In this document: positions 50,211 through 63,071 of the stretch, piece by piece
Numbering within the stretch: the stretch's first letter is position 1
Layout of the letters: each line of letters opens with the position of its first letter
Assembly (NCBI GenBank): GCA_023101725.1
Contig: JALJCO010010564.1
Coordinates: 310,001-374,000, forward strand
Length of the DNA stretch: 64,000 nucleotides
Source of the DNA: Atherinomorus stipes
Lineage: Eukaryota; Chordata; Actinopteri; Atheriniformes; Atherinidae
Reading direction: 5' to 3'
Notes under the pieces: generated by a model
Told to the model about the DNA's origin: nothing
Seen by the model: the letters and a program-made list of their open reading frames with translations, nothing else
The model's database searches: none
Translations under genes and position numbers: made by a program

Positions 50211-51474
50211 TACAGGTACTACCCAAAAAAATTAGAATATCTGGAAAAAGTTTATGTATTTCTGGAATTCAACTTAAAAGGTGCAATTTACATATTGTAT
50301 GGATAAATAATATGCAAATCAATATATTTCAAGCTTTTATTTGTTGGGATGTTGCTGATTAGGAATTGCAGCTTTAGAAAACGTCAAATTCGAAAACTCA
50401 AAAAAATTGAATATTGCATCAAATCAATTATAAAAGGATTTTAAAAGCAAAAATATTAAGCCGCCTAAAATAAAATCTTACATCTGTTCTTAGTACTTGG
50501 TTTGGGCCCTTTTGCATGAATGACTGCCTTAACCCGGTGTGGCATGGATGCTAGCAGCTTCTGGCATATCTCAGGTGTTATGGAAGACAAACATGCTTCC
50601 ATCACAGCCTTGATTTCTTCTCTATTGTTTGCTCTCTTCCCGTTCAGCTTTCTCTTGACGATGCTCCACATGTTTTCAACGGAGTTCAGGTCAGGTGAGT
50701 TTGCGGGCCAATCCAGCATGGTGATCCATGGTTGTTGAACCAGGATTTTGCAGTTTTGGCAGTGTGGGCAGGTGCCAAGTCCTGCTGGAAGATGAAGTCT
50801 GCATCCTCATACAGCTGGTCCACTGAAGCAAGCATGAAGGTCTCCAAAATGTCCTGGTAGACGGCTGCATTTATGCTGGACTTGATGAAGCACAGAGGTC
50901 CATTCCTTATGAAGTCCTCCACACTTTTTAATGGCCCTTTCCTGACCATCTTCTCCAGGCTGCTGTCAGCCCTCCGGCTTCTACATCGTTTTCTTCCACA
51001 CTTCTTCTTTCCACTTAACTGTCCATTAATGTGCTTTGAGACACTCTGAGAACATCCAGCTTCTTTTCTATAACTTTTTGTGTCTTTCCACCTTGTGCAG
51101 GGAGTCAATGATGGTTTTCTGTCAGATCAGCAGTCTTCCACGTGATTGTGAATTCTTCTAAACCAACACAGGGACTTTTTTAAAGGCTCGGGGCACTTAT
51201 GGAGGTGTTTTAGATAACTTACCTGATTAGACTGTGACACTCTGAGCTACAATACTGGAGCTTTTCACAGTTTTCTAATTTTTGAGTTTTTGAATTTGAG
51301 GTTTTTTTAAGCTGCAAGTCCAAACCAGCAACATACAAACAAATAAAAGCTTGAAATATATTGATGATTTGCATATTATTTATCTGAACAATATGTAAAT
51401 TGCAACTTTTAAGTTGAATTACAGACATACAAGAACCTCCTCTGGATATTCTAATTTTTTGGGTAGTACTTGTA
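50211..51474 (-). mobile_element. Tc1-like transposon with ~200-bp terminal inverted repeats
   Basis: Left end TACAGGTACTACCCAAAAAA and right end TTTTTTGGGTAGTACTTGTA, each with TA at the edge. The pairing extends over about 200 bp (TTTACATATTGT, ATAATATGCAAAT and ATATTTCAAGCTTTTATTTG on both sides). Between the repeats is a broken transposase on the minus strand. Long inverted repeats of this size are known from Tc1-type fish elements. Confidence 0.9.
50465..51108 (-). pseudogene. Tc1-like transposase, frameshifted
   Basis: The upstream frame holds the N-terminal helix-turn-helix remnants and FIFQQDLAPAHTAKTAKSWF with the second catalytic Asp. After a frameshift near 50705 the other frame continues MLDWPANSPDLNSVENMW with the catalytic Glu. 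Allowing for the shift, Asp and Glu are separated by 34 residues, i.e. DD34E. The normal first catalytic Asp box (W-[ST]-D-E) was not seen, and the protein lacks the length of an intact transposase (about 340 residues). It should be inactive. Confidence 0.88.
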
Positions 51475-52700
51475 TATGGCTACAGTGTCAGTCACCCGCG
51501 ATATCTTTTTGTTTCTTTGGCGGCGCCATAGTTGGTTAGCTAACAAACCTTAAACATCCCAGAAAAACGAAACATCCCAGAATATTTGCCCACGCTCTCA
51601 GCAGTGGTACTCGCATCGTTACTAGGCAACGAAGCAGGTTGACTCGCGCTGCGCTCAAAAGGCTGTGCTGCACAGAGGCTCCTGATGGAAATGATTATTG
51701 GTTTATGAATTAATTGATTTTTGGCTTGTTGATTTATTTCATTTATTTATTATTTTGGCCTGGCGGCCCCCGCCAGGTCTGTAGAGCCGTAGGGGAAACA
51801 CTGACATCATATCTGTGACCGGGTGAGCTGCCTGGCTAGCTCACCTGACTTTCTCCCTCAAAGTGGCCAAATGATGGAAATAATTCTGAGAATTTCTCTG
51901 TTGAAATACAGAAAAAGAAAAATGCAACAAAATGAAGTGGCACAAAGCAACTAGGCAGTTCTATGAACATGAATTGTTAAAGAGGCCAACATGTGGGCTC
52001 CAGGAAAGCTGCTTTTCTCTCATTTTTTATCTTTGAAAGAAAGCTCATCAGTCGCCTCATTCATTTCATCACCAGCTGGGATCCAAACCCAGCCTGTCAC
52101 AAAATCAGCACCTGCTAGGAACACCTCTGCAATTACTGGAAGACAGGACATCTATTAAGATGATGTAGAACATCTCAGTAACTCTGGTGCACCGTGAGGT
52201 GACGTGCACCCGAGTTTCGTCTGACAGCCTGCATCACCAGGGCATTTTTTAAGGATGTAAAAAAAGTGCAGAAGGCCATTTACCTTTCTGTCAGGAGCCA
52301 GACTTTTAGGATGTTTTGAACTTTTATGATTTATGTCTTTGAGCACAACAGAAAATGAGAAAATTTGAGCTTTCATCTATCTATGGAAAATGCATGAAAT
52401 GATGAACGAGTGGCTCTGGAGGCTCACCGGGTCCTGCAGCTGAAGTCTGAAGACTCCGTCTCTGCAGGTAATGAGGACAAACAAAACATTACAGCCCATC
52501 ACGAGAGGATGAGAGCAATCATAGCAAAGCAATCATAATGAAGCATGAAGAAAAGGTTAATGATTACTCTCCTCTTAACAATACTCTGAGCAGTTTGAAG
52601 TGAAACATCTGTGGTGACTCAGCAGACACATTTTCAGATTTCTGGTTTTAAAAATGGAGCACTGTGGCACTGTGACCATGGCAACAATAATCCTCGCAAC
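51475..52700 (+). other. Nothing recognised
   Basis: No exon or transposon ends seen in this stretch. Confidence 0.45.
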
Positions 52701-53320
52701 ATGTAAGGAATAGTACACCGAAAGAATGATGTGCGTTCATTTTCTACTCACCCTCATGCTGAGCAAGACTCTGGAGCACATTTTTAATATCTCAAATGAA
52801 GCTGGAGATCGGGGGGGGGATTTGTTGTCCACCAACTTTCATATAATGGAAGTCACTGGCGCTCAAAACAAAAAGGTCCATAAAAGTCCACAAAAACTTG
52901 TCAATATTTCTCCATACTGCTCGTCCAATGTAATCCAAGTGTCCTGAGTGGGTAGCGTCCAGAATTTATTCAATTCAATTCAAATTTATTTATATAGCAC
53001 AATTAAAAACAACAACTGTTGACCAATGTGCTTTACAGCAAAATAAACCCAATAAAATCAAAATTAAATCAAGGTAATATACAAAAACACATAGAAGCAA
53101 TAAAGCAATAAAACACAATAAGAGCAGTTCTGTTTACATCATTCTACCCACCAACCAAGATCAAACTAGTCTCAGAATTTATGTAAAAGCCAATGAAAAA
53201 AAAAAAAAGTCTTAAGCCTGGACTTAGCTGGTCTAGGAAAGAAGAAGTCCTTACTCCTATTGGGAGGCTGTTCCATAGTTTGGGAGCCGCAACTGAAAAG
53301 GCTTTATCACCCCTTGACTT

Positions 53321-53692
53321 TGTTGTGGATAAAATGTTTCCCCAAGAAAAGGACGAGAAAGGCTGAGTAGGGTCTGGTGATAGAAGGTCAACACCTCAGG
53401 TTTATTAACACAAAAGTGACAGAGTACATCCTAGACAGAGGTAGAAGACCCCACTTCACGGTTGGAGACAAACTTTATAGAGCAGAGGTAAAGGCTCAGA
53501 TTACATCAACCCCATATAAGACAACTAACTAACATAGACACACTGTTGCCCATATCAGATTTAAATGTCATGTCTTATAATAACATTGTCCTAAGCTCTC
53601 TTTACTTGGTAAACACCACCTGCTTTCCTGTCACGTCTAAGTGACAGGGACTGTCAATATTGTAGCTTATAAGGATTGGGAAATCCACCACA
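53321..53692 (-). repeat. 3' LTR
   Basis: On the minus strand it begins TGTGGTGGATTTCCC and ends CCACAACA (TG...CA). The minus strand has CTCTATAAAG (53473-53482) as a TATA-like box and AATAAA (53401-53406) about 70 bp downstream. I see no difference from the other LTR. Confidence 0.95.
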
Positions 53693-53702
53693 TTCCCCCC
53701 TC
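53693..53702 (-). promoter_or_regulatory. Polypurine tract (plus-strand primer site)
   Basis: Minus-strand GAGGGGGGAA touches the 3' LTR, as required for plus-strand priming in LTR elements. Confidence 0.7.
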
Positions 53703-56700
53703 ATTAGGATTTAATCCTAATCAAAGGGAAGACCCAACAACTACACACACAAGGTAAAACAACATTGTCATAACATAATAATAGTATCACATTAGATGAG
53801 ATGACCCCTGCCCCTGCCGACGATGAAGAGGAAGGCTGATGAGGAGGACTTGGTCGGTGACGTCACTTGTCGATGTCCTGTGTAGAGCAGGGATGATGCA
53901 CAGGCCAAAACACGACGACCAACCGCAACTAACTACCAACACCCCCCCCAGGTCCCTTCCACAAGAGAACCTGAACAACCGGCAACCCGCAGCACGTGTA
54001 CGCAAACCCCTTAAGATGATCCAAAACCAGAAGCAGCAGCACACGCGCAAAATCACCGCTAGACGGCACGCACCGGACAACAACCACCACTAGGACTTTC
54101 AAACAACGGCATTGACCGAGGAGGCAAGCAATACCCCTGACCAAACATAATCGGGCACCCCATGAGCCCACCTAAATCAACAAAACCCTGTGGATTGAAC
54201 CATTTAAGAGGAGTAGGTTTAAGTAGAATACACGACCATCAAAATTATAGTTCCCTAGTTTCACCAAAGTAAATTAACCCAAATGTACCGAACCCATTGC
54301 CAGGTAGCACCATCAACCTCAACACGTTAGGGTAAAACTAACGTAGGTCCAACTAAATGCATATATCCATGTGCAAAGCCAACCCCAAATCATCGTGTTT
54401 CCTAACCTTACAAGAATGAGATAAGGAACCAGAACCAGGTACCAGAACTACCCATTCAAAAGACAGGAGTGGCTACAACTGAATAACTGACAGGCTACAA
54501 CTGAACCCCAGAGACTACTGAGCGCCGATGCCGAAGAAAACCCGATTGAATGGTCAACGGTGGCAGTCATGAACCCACAGAACGACCCACACCTAACGCT
54601 CATGACCAAAAGAACGGCAACCGACGTCCTGAGCAGAGACAACCCCCTGGCCGGCGTACAAGATGACGCACCCTTATGGCCTAAGCCCCTTGTAACACGT
54701 GGCAACATAACCAACACGGAATCCCCAAAAAGGCAAAAGACCCCTAGAGAACGCCGTCGGCCGCCCCTGGATACCCAAAGGCACAGTACTTTAGCGTGAC
54801 CGGATGTAAGGTGCTCCAATACTTTAATGCTCAGCCCATTATACATGGCTGCGTGCCTACTGGGACGAGAAAATGAGGGCCGACCAAACCGAGACCAAAC
54901 GGGTCTCTCCCCCCCTCTGATCCAAGATCAGAACCTTACCCCAAAAAACCCAGCAAACAAGGACGCAAGCCAACACCACCCCGCACCACCAACCAGACGT
55001 GCCCAACCCGAACACCGAACAGCAACAGGGAACTATTCCCACCCGGCCGAACAGGCAAAGGCGAACCACCCCCCACCGGGCCAGCCGACAGACACCGGCA
55101 ACGGACCAGCAACCCCCAGAACGCGTCCCCCCCTCCCAACTGCGATCGAGACCGATACACAGCTGAACATGAGCCACACGATTCCAACGGGACGCACATG
55201 GCAACGCAACCCAACCAACAGAACCTGCCTAATAGGCCACACAGTCCCAACCGCGCACGACAAGGCGTAGGGGACGACACGACGCACACAAGCGGGGCAA
55301 CAGAGAACCATTGGGACGAGGGGACCGACACTGCAGCACGAAAGAAAGGGACGGACAAATGTGCACATCCCTGCTCCCCTGGACACTCCCAGCTGATCCG
55401 GACGGCCGTAGATCTTCATCCATGGCGGTGCCACACGGGGAGCTCCAACGACGACAGCCCAGGAGAGCAGCCACACCAGACGACCCATCACCACAGACTC
55501 CTGGAACAAGGCGGTGCACCACCCCTGACGGTGAGGAAGCGCCGCACAGCAGCGAAGAACTTGAAGGACTTCCAGCGCTGGCAGAGAAGACGACCAGCCA
55601 ACCGGGATCGTCCAAGAAGAGAAGGCGAGCAGACAGCGAGGGAACAGCGAGGGAAAGCTGAGAAAAGGACCCACGATGGCTGAGTCCCGCCTGCCGGGGG
55701 CCTGAGGGCACACACGTGTCATTCTCCCCAGTTTCCTCCGGAGGACAAAGGAGAAGAAGTGGACAGCCCCCCCCTGGTGTCTGGAGTGGTCGAGACAGAG
55801 CCCCGTCCAAAGGGCCAGATGCTGATGGCAACATCCAGGCTCCAGATCTCCTCTGGTAGACCAGCAAAAGCAAAAGGATGGACCCCTACGGAAATACGTA
55901 GACATGGCCGGAGAAGTGTTCCCGCATCTTCAACCGTTCCTCCTCCCTCTACCGGACCGGGTATGAAGTCAATAAATGCAGCAACCCTCAACACGGGCCA
56001 AGGAATGCATCAGCAAAGACCCATGAAGCGGTCGACCAAGGTGACATACAGAGAAGAAACCTAAAGTACAAGATGGCAGCCATGAGAAAGACCCACACAG
56101 CCAACAGCACGCCGCTGGCAATGCAGACCAGCATCCAAAGCAGAGGCGAGAGCGATGAAGGACATGCGCCCTAAGAAGGTATAGGCTATAAAGGAACAGA
56201 AGGACAAGAAATGAGGCAGAGCGCCCAAGATGCAGCTGCAAGTCCGTCCACAGCTCTGCAATGGGCCAAGGTAGGCACGAGCAGAACCAGGCAAAAGGGA
56301 GAAAGGACTTCTTCCAACGATCCTCTGACACCTGCAGTCCTGCAGGCCAGATGAAAGACCCCCCCCCTACAACTGGTGTCGGCCGACAGGAGGGACATAG
56401 AGACCCCACAGAGGCCCAGAAACGGCAGACCCGGGGAGACCCAAGAGCAGACCTCAAGAGAGGAAGAAAGCCGGGGCATACATGAAGACAACCTGCGTCC
56501 AAAACCAGGTGACAGGCACAGACGCAAGGCTCAGCCCCAGAAGTAAGGCCAGATGACATTGCACGTGGGCACAGCATGGGCACGCTGTAAGATGAAGGAA
56601 GGAAGACGGAAAAGCCACAACATGGCGGACATCACTGGAGCCAAGGAATATCCAAAACGGTACCCTCTAACTGGAAGTCGCACTCCCGCTGCAACCAGGT

Positions 56701-58480
56701 CAGCCAGAGGAACCACAGATGGATATGACGTCGCTCCACCGACAAACAAGGCGAGACTCCATGGACAAGGATGAACCGAACCAAGTCAAGAATCCCTGAA
56801 CAGGGTCCGCACTGTCAGGCAGGAAGGAGATAAAGAAAGACAAAGAAGGCTGGAAGCAAGTCAAGAATGTAGGACACGGGGTTAGCGTAGTATATTAGCA
56901 ACATACACACACACTGCTATGTTAGCATCATCAATAATGGCATAGGCCACATCAGCATTGACCCAAGTTAGCACATTCCTCCTCTGAGTCCAGCACTACG
57001 AGAAAACACCACCCAGCATGACAACTCCACTCCAACCCCGGGCAAGCTGAATTCACCCCAAAACCCATTTAAACTGGAAGCCCCCAAAATAAGTAGTATT
57101 AAGTGATGCATGAAAACCTGAGTGTACTTCACTTCAACATTCAAGCTCAGCCTACAAGGAAAATTAAAGTTTCACCAAAGGCAGCGACTAAGTAGAACTA
57201 ACTTAAATGGGACACAGATGGGATGCCACCCCCACCTTATCTGTGGCATTACTACAAGGACAAGTGCATTCCACTCAAGGTTATAAAAGAGCTGCAGTAG
57301 CCTTGCCTGACAGCAACAGTAAGTTGGAGATCAATTGATCCTAATGTCAGACCAGCGAAGTTTCTGCCACGATGCAGCAGCTGCTGGATAATGCACTCAT
57401 GTGATGTATCAATGACTGTAACCCATCTAACGTAGTCTTTAGCAAATAGTTCAAATAAAACCAAAATTCGGGCCAAGAGTGTGTTGCCACCCATGGAAAG
57501 GCGCCTCCAGATGTGGGGGAGCGAACCTAGGGGCTACACAAGGGTTATCATGATATAACATAACCAAGGGTTACCCAATGTTAATGCAGCATCCCGGTTG
57601 CCGTGGCCCTGCAAGCAAGCAACTGCAGAGGTGCACACGAGCATACCCCAGTAGAGAGCCCCTCCACACGTTAGCACTACATAGTACAAGCAACCTGACA
57701 GGTCCCGATCAGGTGTGAGGGGAGCAGCCAGTAAAATAATCAGCAAACAAGCAGTGAGATTTGGACGCATGTCAGCTGGCAAGCTCAGTCACACACACCA
57801 TGCATCCTGTCCCCTCCTATGCACACTTAAAGTTGGCTAAAATCTGCAGTGACATCCTTAGTTGTAGTCTTTAAAAATTAAAGTAAATTAATATAAAATT
57901 AATTTACAAGTTCATGTTAGTCTTATATTAATTAAGAAAAGTAATATAATACAGAAGCCCTTGGGATGATTTGAAATCTATTTACATTTAACCTGTGTAC
58001 AGTTTTCAACTGGTTTTACTCCAAATGATTTCCTGATGCTTTTAAATGGCACGACAACCACCTATAATTTACTGAAAGGAAATCCCCCAAACCTGAACCC
58101 AACCCTGAAACTAATAAAACTAAACTAAAACTAACCCTTGTCCAACAATAGAACTAGTAAAACCAGCACGTCAGTTACATTTAAACTGACTAAAATGAAC
58201 CAAATTGAAAAACAAAAGGTCACCCCAAAATAAACAACCCTAAACTGGGAGTGTAGAGCTTTAAGTATTAAGTTGCCTTTTTCCTGCAATTCAACCTTCC
58301 CCAATTCCTCTGGATATTTAGTTATTTGCGCATTCGCCTATTCCTGTATTTATCAATCGTGTCCTTGGTCTGGATAACTGAATAATGCCTGCTGAGTGAA
58401 GGCAACCGGATGTCAGACTGGAGGAGTAAATTTGAAATCGATATGGATAACAGAGAGGTAGACAGACAGACTGACAGATA
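53703..58480 (-). other. LTR-element interior, 3' half, strongly strand-skewed
   Basis: From about 53900 to 56800 the + strand is very rich in A and C and poor in T, so the element's sense strand is G/T-rich. The longest sense frames are 55033-55905 (290 codons), 55969-56583 (204 codons) and 55229-55873 (214 codons); they are rich in Cys, Leu, Ser and Trp and show no retroviral motif. A short sense frame at 57534-57782 has a hydrophobic N-terminal segment like a signal peptide, and one at 57252-57494 follows. I cannot assign any of these. Confidence 0.4.
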
Positions 58481-58642
<162 letters not shown>

Positions 58643-58850
58643 CCGATCTTTCACAAGAGAAATTCAGATAACCCCAAAGCAAAGATTCTCATCGCCGTCT
58701 AGTCCCCAACAACCCATCCCCGACCCAACCTGGTTAGTGACGATACCGTAGTTAGGGCATATGTTGCATACTCAATCAAATGAGGTGTCCCTCGACCTAA
58801 TCTCATGCAGAGCACCATCTTTGTGTGATTGTCACACTTTCCCCAGCAAA

Positions 58851-59251
58851 TTAAGGGTGCAGTGTGCAAGCATCCTGGTACAGCGGGGGTACAGTGTCTT
58901 CTGGAGGCCAGAACTCTAACAGACACTGGAGTAAATATTTCCTCCAGCTGGTGGGTCCTGTGGTCTCGGCGCAATTACAGATATACCACTGGAAATCCCC
59001 ACAACGTCTGTAAGGGCAATACTCAACAGCACCACAGCTCCTTTAACAAAGCTGGCACACAGGCACGCGGTCCAGAAGTCTTACTGTACACCGGTGTAGA
59101 GTCCCTGCGAGTATACTCGAACCGGTCTGAAAGGAAGGCACACAACAGCTATTTTAACATAGCAGTCATACATCAGTGGAGGCACGGTCCCGGGTCTTAT
59201 ACCACGTCTTCCTGTATGCGACCTTGGATTGGTTACACACTGTACCTTTAA
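58851..59251. mobile_element. TTAA-flanked MITE inside the LTR element
   Basis: Left end TTAAGGGTGCAGTGTGCAA, right end TTACACACTGTACCTTTAA: inverted ends with TTAA on both sides. The ends resemble TTAA family 3. There is no coding capacity of its own. Confidence 0.7.
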
Positions 59252-62200
59252 TCTTCATCCCCCCCTTTACCACAGGAGGTTCTGTCATAAGTCGGTCAGA
59301 CAAACCTGGACAAAAGACAATAACACGTTAGACCAGCAAGACAAGGTTAGACAGCAGAAGTATAGCTATTCATCTCTACCTTCCTGTTTGCAGCTACCCC
59401 CCTCCCTTTATCGGCCTCTGCTAATAAATTTAAATACAACTGAGGAGAAGGAGTCAACCAGTCTATTATTAGAGACAGCCTCCCCTGAGCTGGCATAAAA
59501 TGAGGTTTTATTTACAATAAGACTCTCAAGGACAGTGTGTATGCAGACTCAGAGACATGTGAACCGAACCCACGCCTCGGTCACAAGTGTGACCCTTACA
59601 TTTACCTTACAGATTGGGGGGGGGAGACGAGAGCCACTGGATTTACTCACGCTCACTTTGTGTGAGAGTCATACCTGGCCCCGGTCCTGGGACAATCTGG
59701 AGAGATAGAATTCACATGTCAGTGAGTCGTCATTATGATGGAATCCAGCAACGTTCAGTAATCATTGTGCTCTCCCGGGATCTGCTCCAAGGAAATGCAG
59801 GAGGTAATAAGATTGTTTCCACTAGGCATCAGTACATTTTATCACAATTCGGACTGTTTCAGGAATCTAAGATATGTATCTAAGGCAAGCGTTCTTCCTT
59901 GCAGTGAGCGTGTACATATAAGGACATGCAGTGTCTCCTACTTACCCCCCAAACAGTCAGAAATGCGATTACACTTTCACCGATCACATCACCGCGTTTC
60001 ATGACTCATGAATCAGAAAAATCCGAAGCTGGCGTTTCTGAGGAGAGGATCCATTTCCTGAGTCTGGAAGGCCGCCAGATTAAGTCAGATGGTGTAATCA
60101 ACCTTTGATTCTGAGCCAATGACCCCTCCCTGTTTAATAATCTAAGTCGGTTGTCAACCAGTCAGGTGTTCGTGGGCCCTTCCGTGCCTTGCTTTTACTG
60201 CCCACCCCCCTCTTTTCCAGCCGGCCACTGCCACCACGTGGGCTGGAATGAAAAAGCTCTAGGGTTTCCTTGCCCCCCCCCCTCAGACATGTCATGAGCT
60301 GGTCACCAGTAACTTGTCTGTTACTCACAGGTGCCCCAGCATTAGGAGATTTTAGGACCCGGGGGAGTCAGGCTGTGTTTGCAGAGCGTTGAAAAGGGGG
60401 TGGACAGAATCGGCACCGGTACTTGTGACAGTCAGTCAGTCAGGGGTCGAAACTAACTTTCTGATGGCTGAACCGAGCCAGGACCTGGATTCCCCACTCT
60501 GAGAAAACCAGAACAGAAATAGCTATTAGAGACAACTCAGAACACAAGGACTTAAATCTGACAAGTCCCTCATAGATCATAAGATGAAAAAAAATAACAA
60601 TGTGACATTTTCTCCCTGGGAGAATGAATAACTAACAAGTAGGTATTTACATTTACACGCATCAACATTCAGTTTAGTTTCATTTTGTTCAAAGGCTCTG
60701 CCAGTGAGTGCACTGACTTACAGTCTGAGTACTCCTTCCCCGCTCCTTCCAGGCAGCAGTTACATGCATTCCTCTGCATTTCCATGGAGGCATTGTGAGA
60801 GAGTCACATGATCACTATCCTATTGTCTTAATTATGTTATTTTTACGAACTTCCTTTTATGCATTTATTTATCCATTTATGTATTTATTTTTGGGCATGG
60901 ATCTGCACTCCCCTATTTTAATCCTATGCTATATCACTCCCCCTCCCCCTTCCAGGGACACAAATGCTCCTGGCCTCTGAAGAGGGGCTACACACAGAAG
61001 ACGCACACACATGAGACACACAGATTGTGTAACGAGACCCAACATTTATTAATAGACTTCACACAGAGAGCTCTCTTCATTCACACACACACACACAGAA
61101 AGGTCAGTCAGGGAGTCGGTCCGTCGGTCTGTTAGAGCATTTCCTGATATAATCTCTATTTCTGACCATCATTTTGGTCCAGGGATATTTGGCAGCGGAG
61201 TGGTTCCAGTTAGGCTTTCAGATGACTTGTTGTGGCCGAATTTCAGCCGAGTCAGGTGAGCCAGGGCGGACCGCTGCACAGAATCCCCATATTCTCCCCC
61301 CTCCTATGGCGTGGGAGTATGTGAATAGAGGTGGGCGTTATTTACCATTGTTTTAATAAGTGAGACAGAGTAAATAGTTAGTAGGGGCCCTGCATGCATG
61401 AAGGATTTTTCATCATTACAATAGACACAAAATACAACCTTGATTCACACACACATACAGTAAGCAGCTAGAACCTCGAGCAGCACACACATACTCAAAC
61501 ATCCATCATGACTGGTTTTTAATAAATAAGGGCTACCAATCCATGGATTAGGCCTACAATATGACTCTTTCCGGATACCCAATTCAGTCAGCTGACAGTT
61601 TGATTGTGTTTTCTTCCTTTTTTTTTTTTTTCTTTTTTTCCTGGTGACCTCATCTTGGAGCGTTGCTTTCCACTCTTTTTCATTTCATCCAACCATTTCA
61701 CACATACATGCGGCCCGATTTCTCGGCAGAGGCAACTCACCTAGCTTTGGTTTTACTTTTGCATATAGCTGGCTCAGCCCCGAGGGACTGACACACAAAC
61801 CCTTTCTCTCACTTGCAGACAGCCGAGCACTCAGAACACACACAGACCAGAACCAGACAATCAGGCCACTCAGACCACAGATCACAGGACAGACAGACAG
61901 GCAACTAGAAATTAATCCGGATGACAGTTTGTTTATACTTCTGATGTTACGTCAAGTATAACTTTGGCTTATTGTTGCAACAAGATGTTCTGGTGCACAG
62001 CAGCTGTGTAGTTTCCAGAGCTACGTAGTTTCTCCCGTACTTGGGAGAGAAGTAAGGATTTTACTTAAGAGGAAGGGAGTCCTTTGTGTTTCACGCACAA
62101 CACTATTGATTTTGGACTCCTGTCGTAACAACTCCGCAGGTCTCCAGAGTGGAAGGCTGCATTCTCCTCCTGGACGCGTCAGAAAGATGGCAACCGCCTT

Positions 62201-62679
62201 CCCTAATTACTACCTAACACACGACTAAACGCATCCTACCGCCGCCTGTGCCGCTATGGGGCAACAGACCTGCATGTAAAAAATATACATAGAAATTCTC
62301 TCTTCACAACTCTATAAGGTTACGACTTATTTTTCCTCTTACTTAAGTGCACTTTTACAGTTTCTTTATCCTATGTACTTCACTTTGAATGTACTCTTAG
62401 CAAAAGCCTTTTAACCATTCTGTTAATCAAGACTTTATCAGCATAAGTTATCCTTAGCTTCTATTTTCCAATCAATATTCCAAATCAATATTCCTTGTGC
62501 GCACAAGATTTAAGTTCTACCACGAGACCCCACAACCAGCCCTCTCTTTAAAGGTTCAAAGTGGGTAACCTACATCACTGGGCTCGATACACAGACCCGA
62601 GTGGGCAGCCTACCTTCTTTGAGGTATTTTCGGGGGCCGCGCCCGAACCCAGAGATGCAGGTCCAGAGTCCCATCAATC
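59252..62679 (-). other. LTR-element interior, 5' half, no gag/pol recognised
   Basis: This is where gag and pol would be expected on the minus strand. Frames are short (under about 110 codons) and no zinc knuckle, protease DTG, or RT YxDD motif was seen. Confidence 0.5.
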
Positions 62680-62697
62680 TTCCGGCTGGCATCGCCA
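62680..62697 (-). promoter_or_regulatory. Probable primer binding site
   Basis: The minus strand reads TGGCGATGCCAGCCGG two bases after the 5' LTR. It starts with the obligatory TGG and resembles the complement of a tRNA-Arg 3' end (TGGCGAGCCAGCC) with one extra T. The tRNA identity is from memory and tentative. Confidence 0.5.
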
Positions 62698-62699
62698 AA

Positions 62700-63071
62700 T
62701 GTTGTGGATAAAATGTTTCCCCAAGAAAAGGACGAGAAAGGCTGAGTAGGGTCTGGTGATAGAAGGTCAACACCTCAGGTTTATTAACACAAAAGTGACA
62801 GAGTACATCCTAGACAGAGGTAGAAGACCCCACTTCACGGTTGGAGACAAACTTTATAGAGCAGAGGTAAAGGCTCAGATTACATCAACCCCATATAAGA
62901 CAACTAACTAACATAGACACACTGTTGCCCATATCAGATTTAAATGTCATGTCTTATAATAACATTGTCCTAAGCTCTCTTTACTTGGTAAACACCACCT
63001 GCTTTCCTGTCACGTCTAAGTGACAGGGACTGTCAATATTGTAGCTTATAAGGATTGGGAAATCCACCACA
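62700..63071 (-). repeat. 5' LTR
   Basis: Same 372 bp as the 3' LTR; the TATA-like box is at 62852-62861 and AATAAA at 62780-62785 (minus strand). In this orientation it would drive transcription of the element. Confidence 0.95.

Noticed and set aside
54827..55683. Pro/Gln/Thr/Arg-rich + strand frames (147 and 161 codons)
   Set aside because: They lie antisense in the LTR element and follow from its A/C-rich composition; low Trp, Phe, Tyr content and no motif.
58829..59251. 140-codon + strand frame
   Set aside because: Its extent coincides with a TTAA-flanked MITE and no protein motif is visible.
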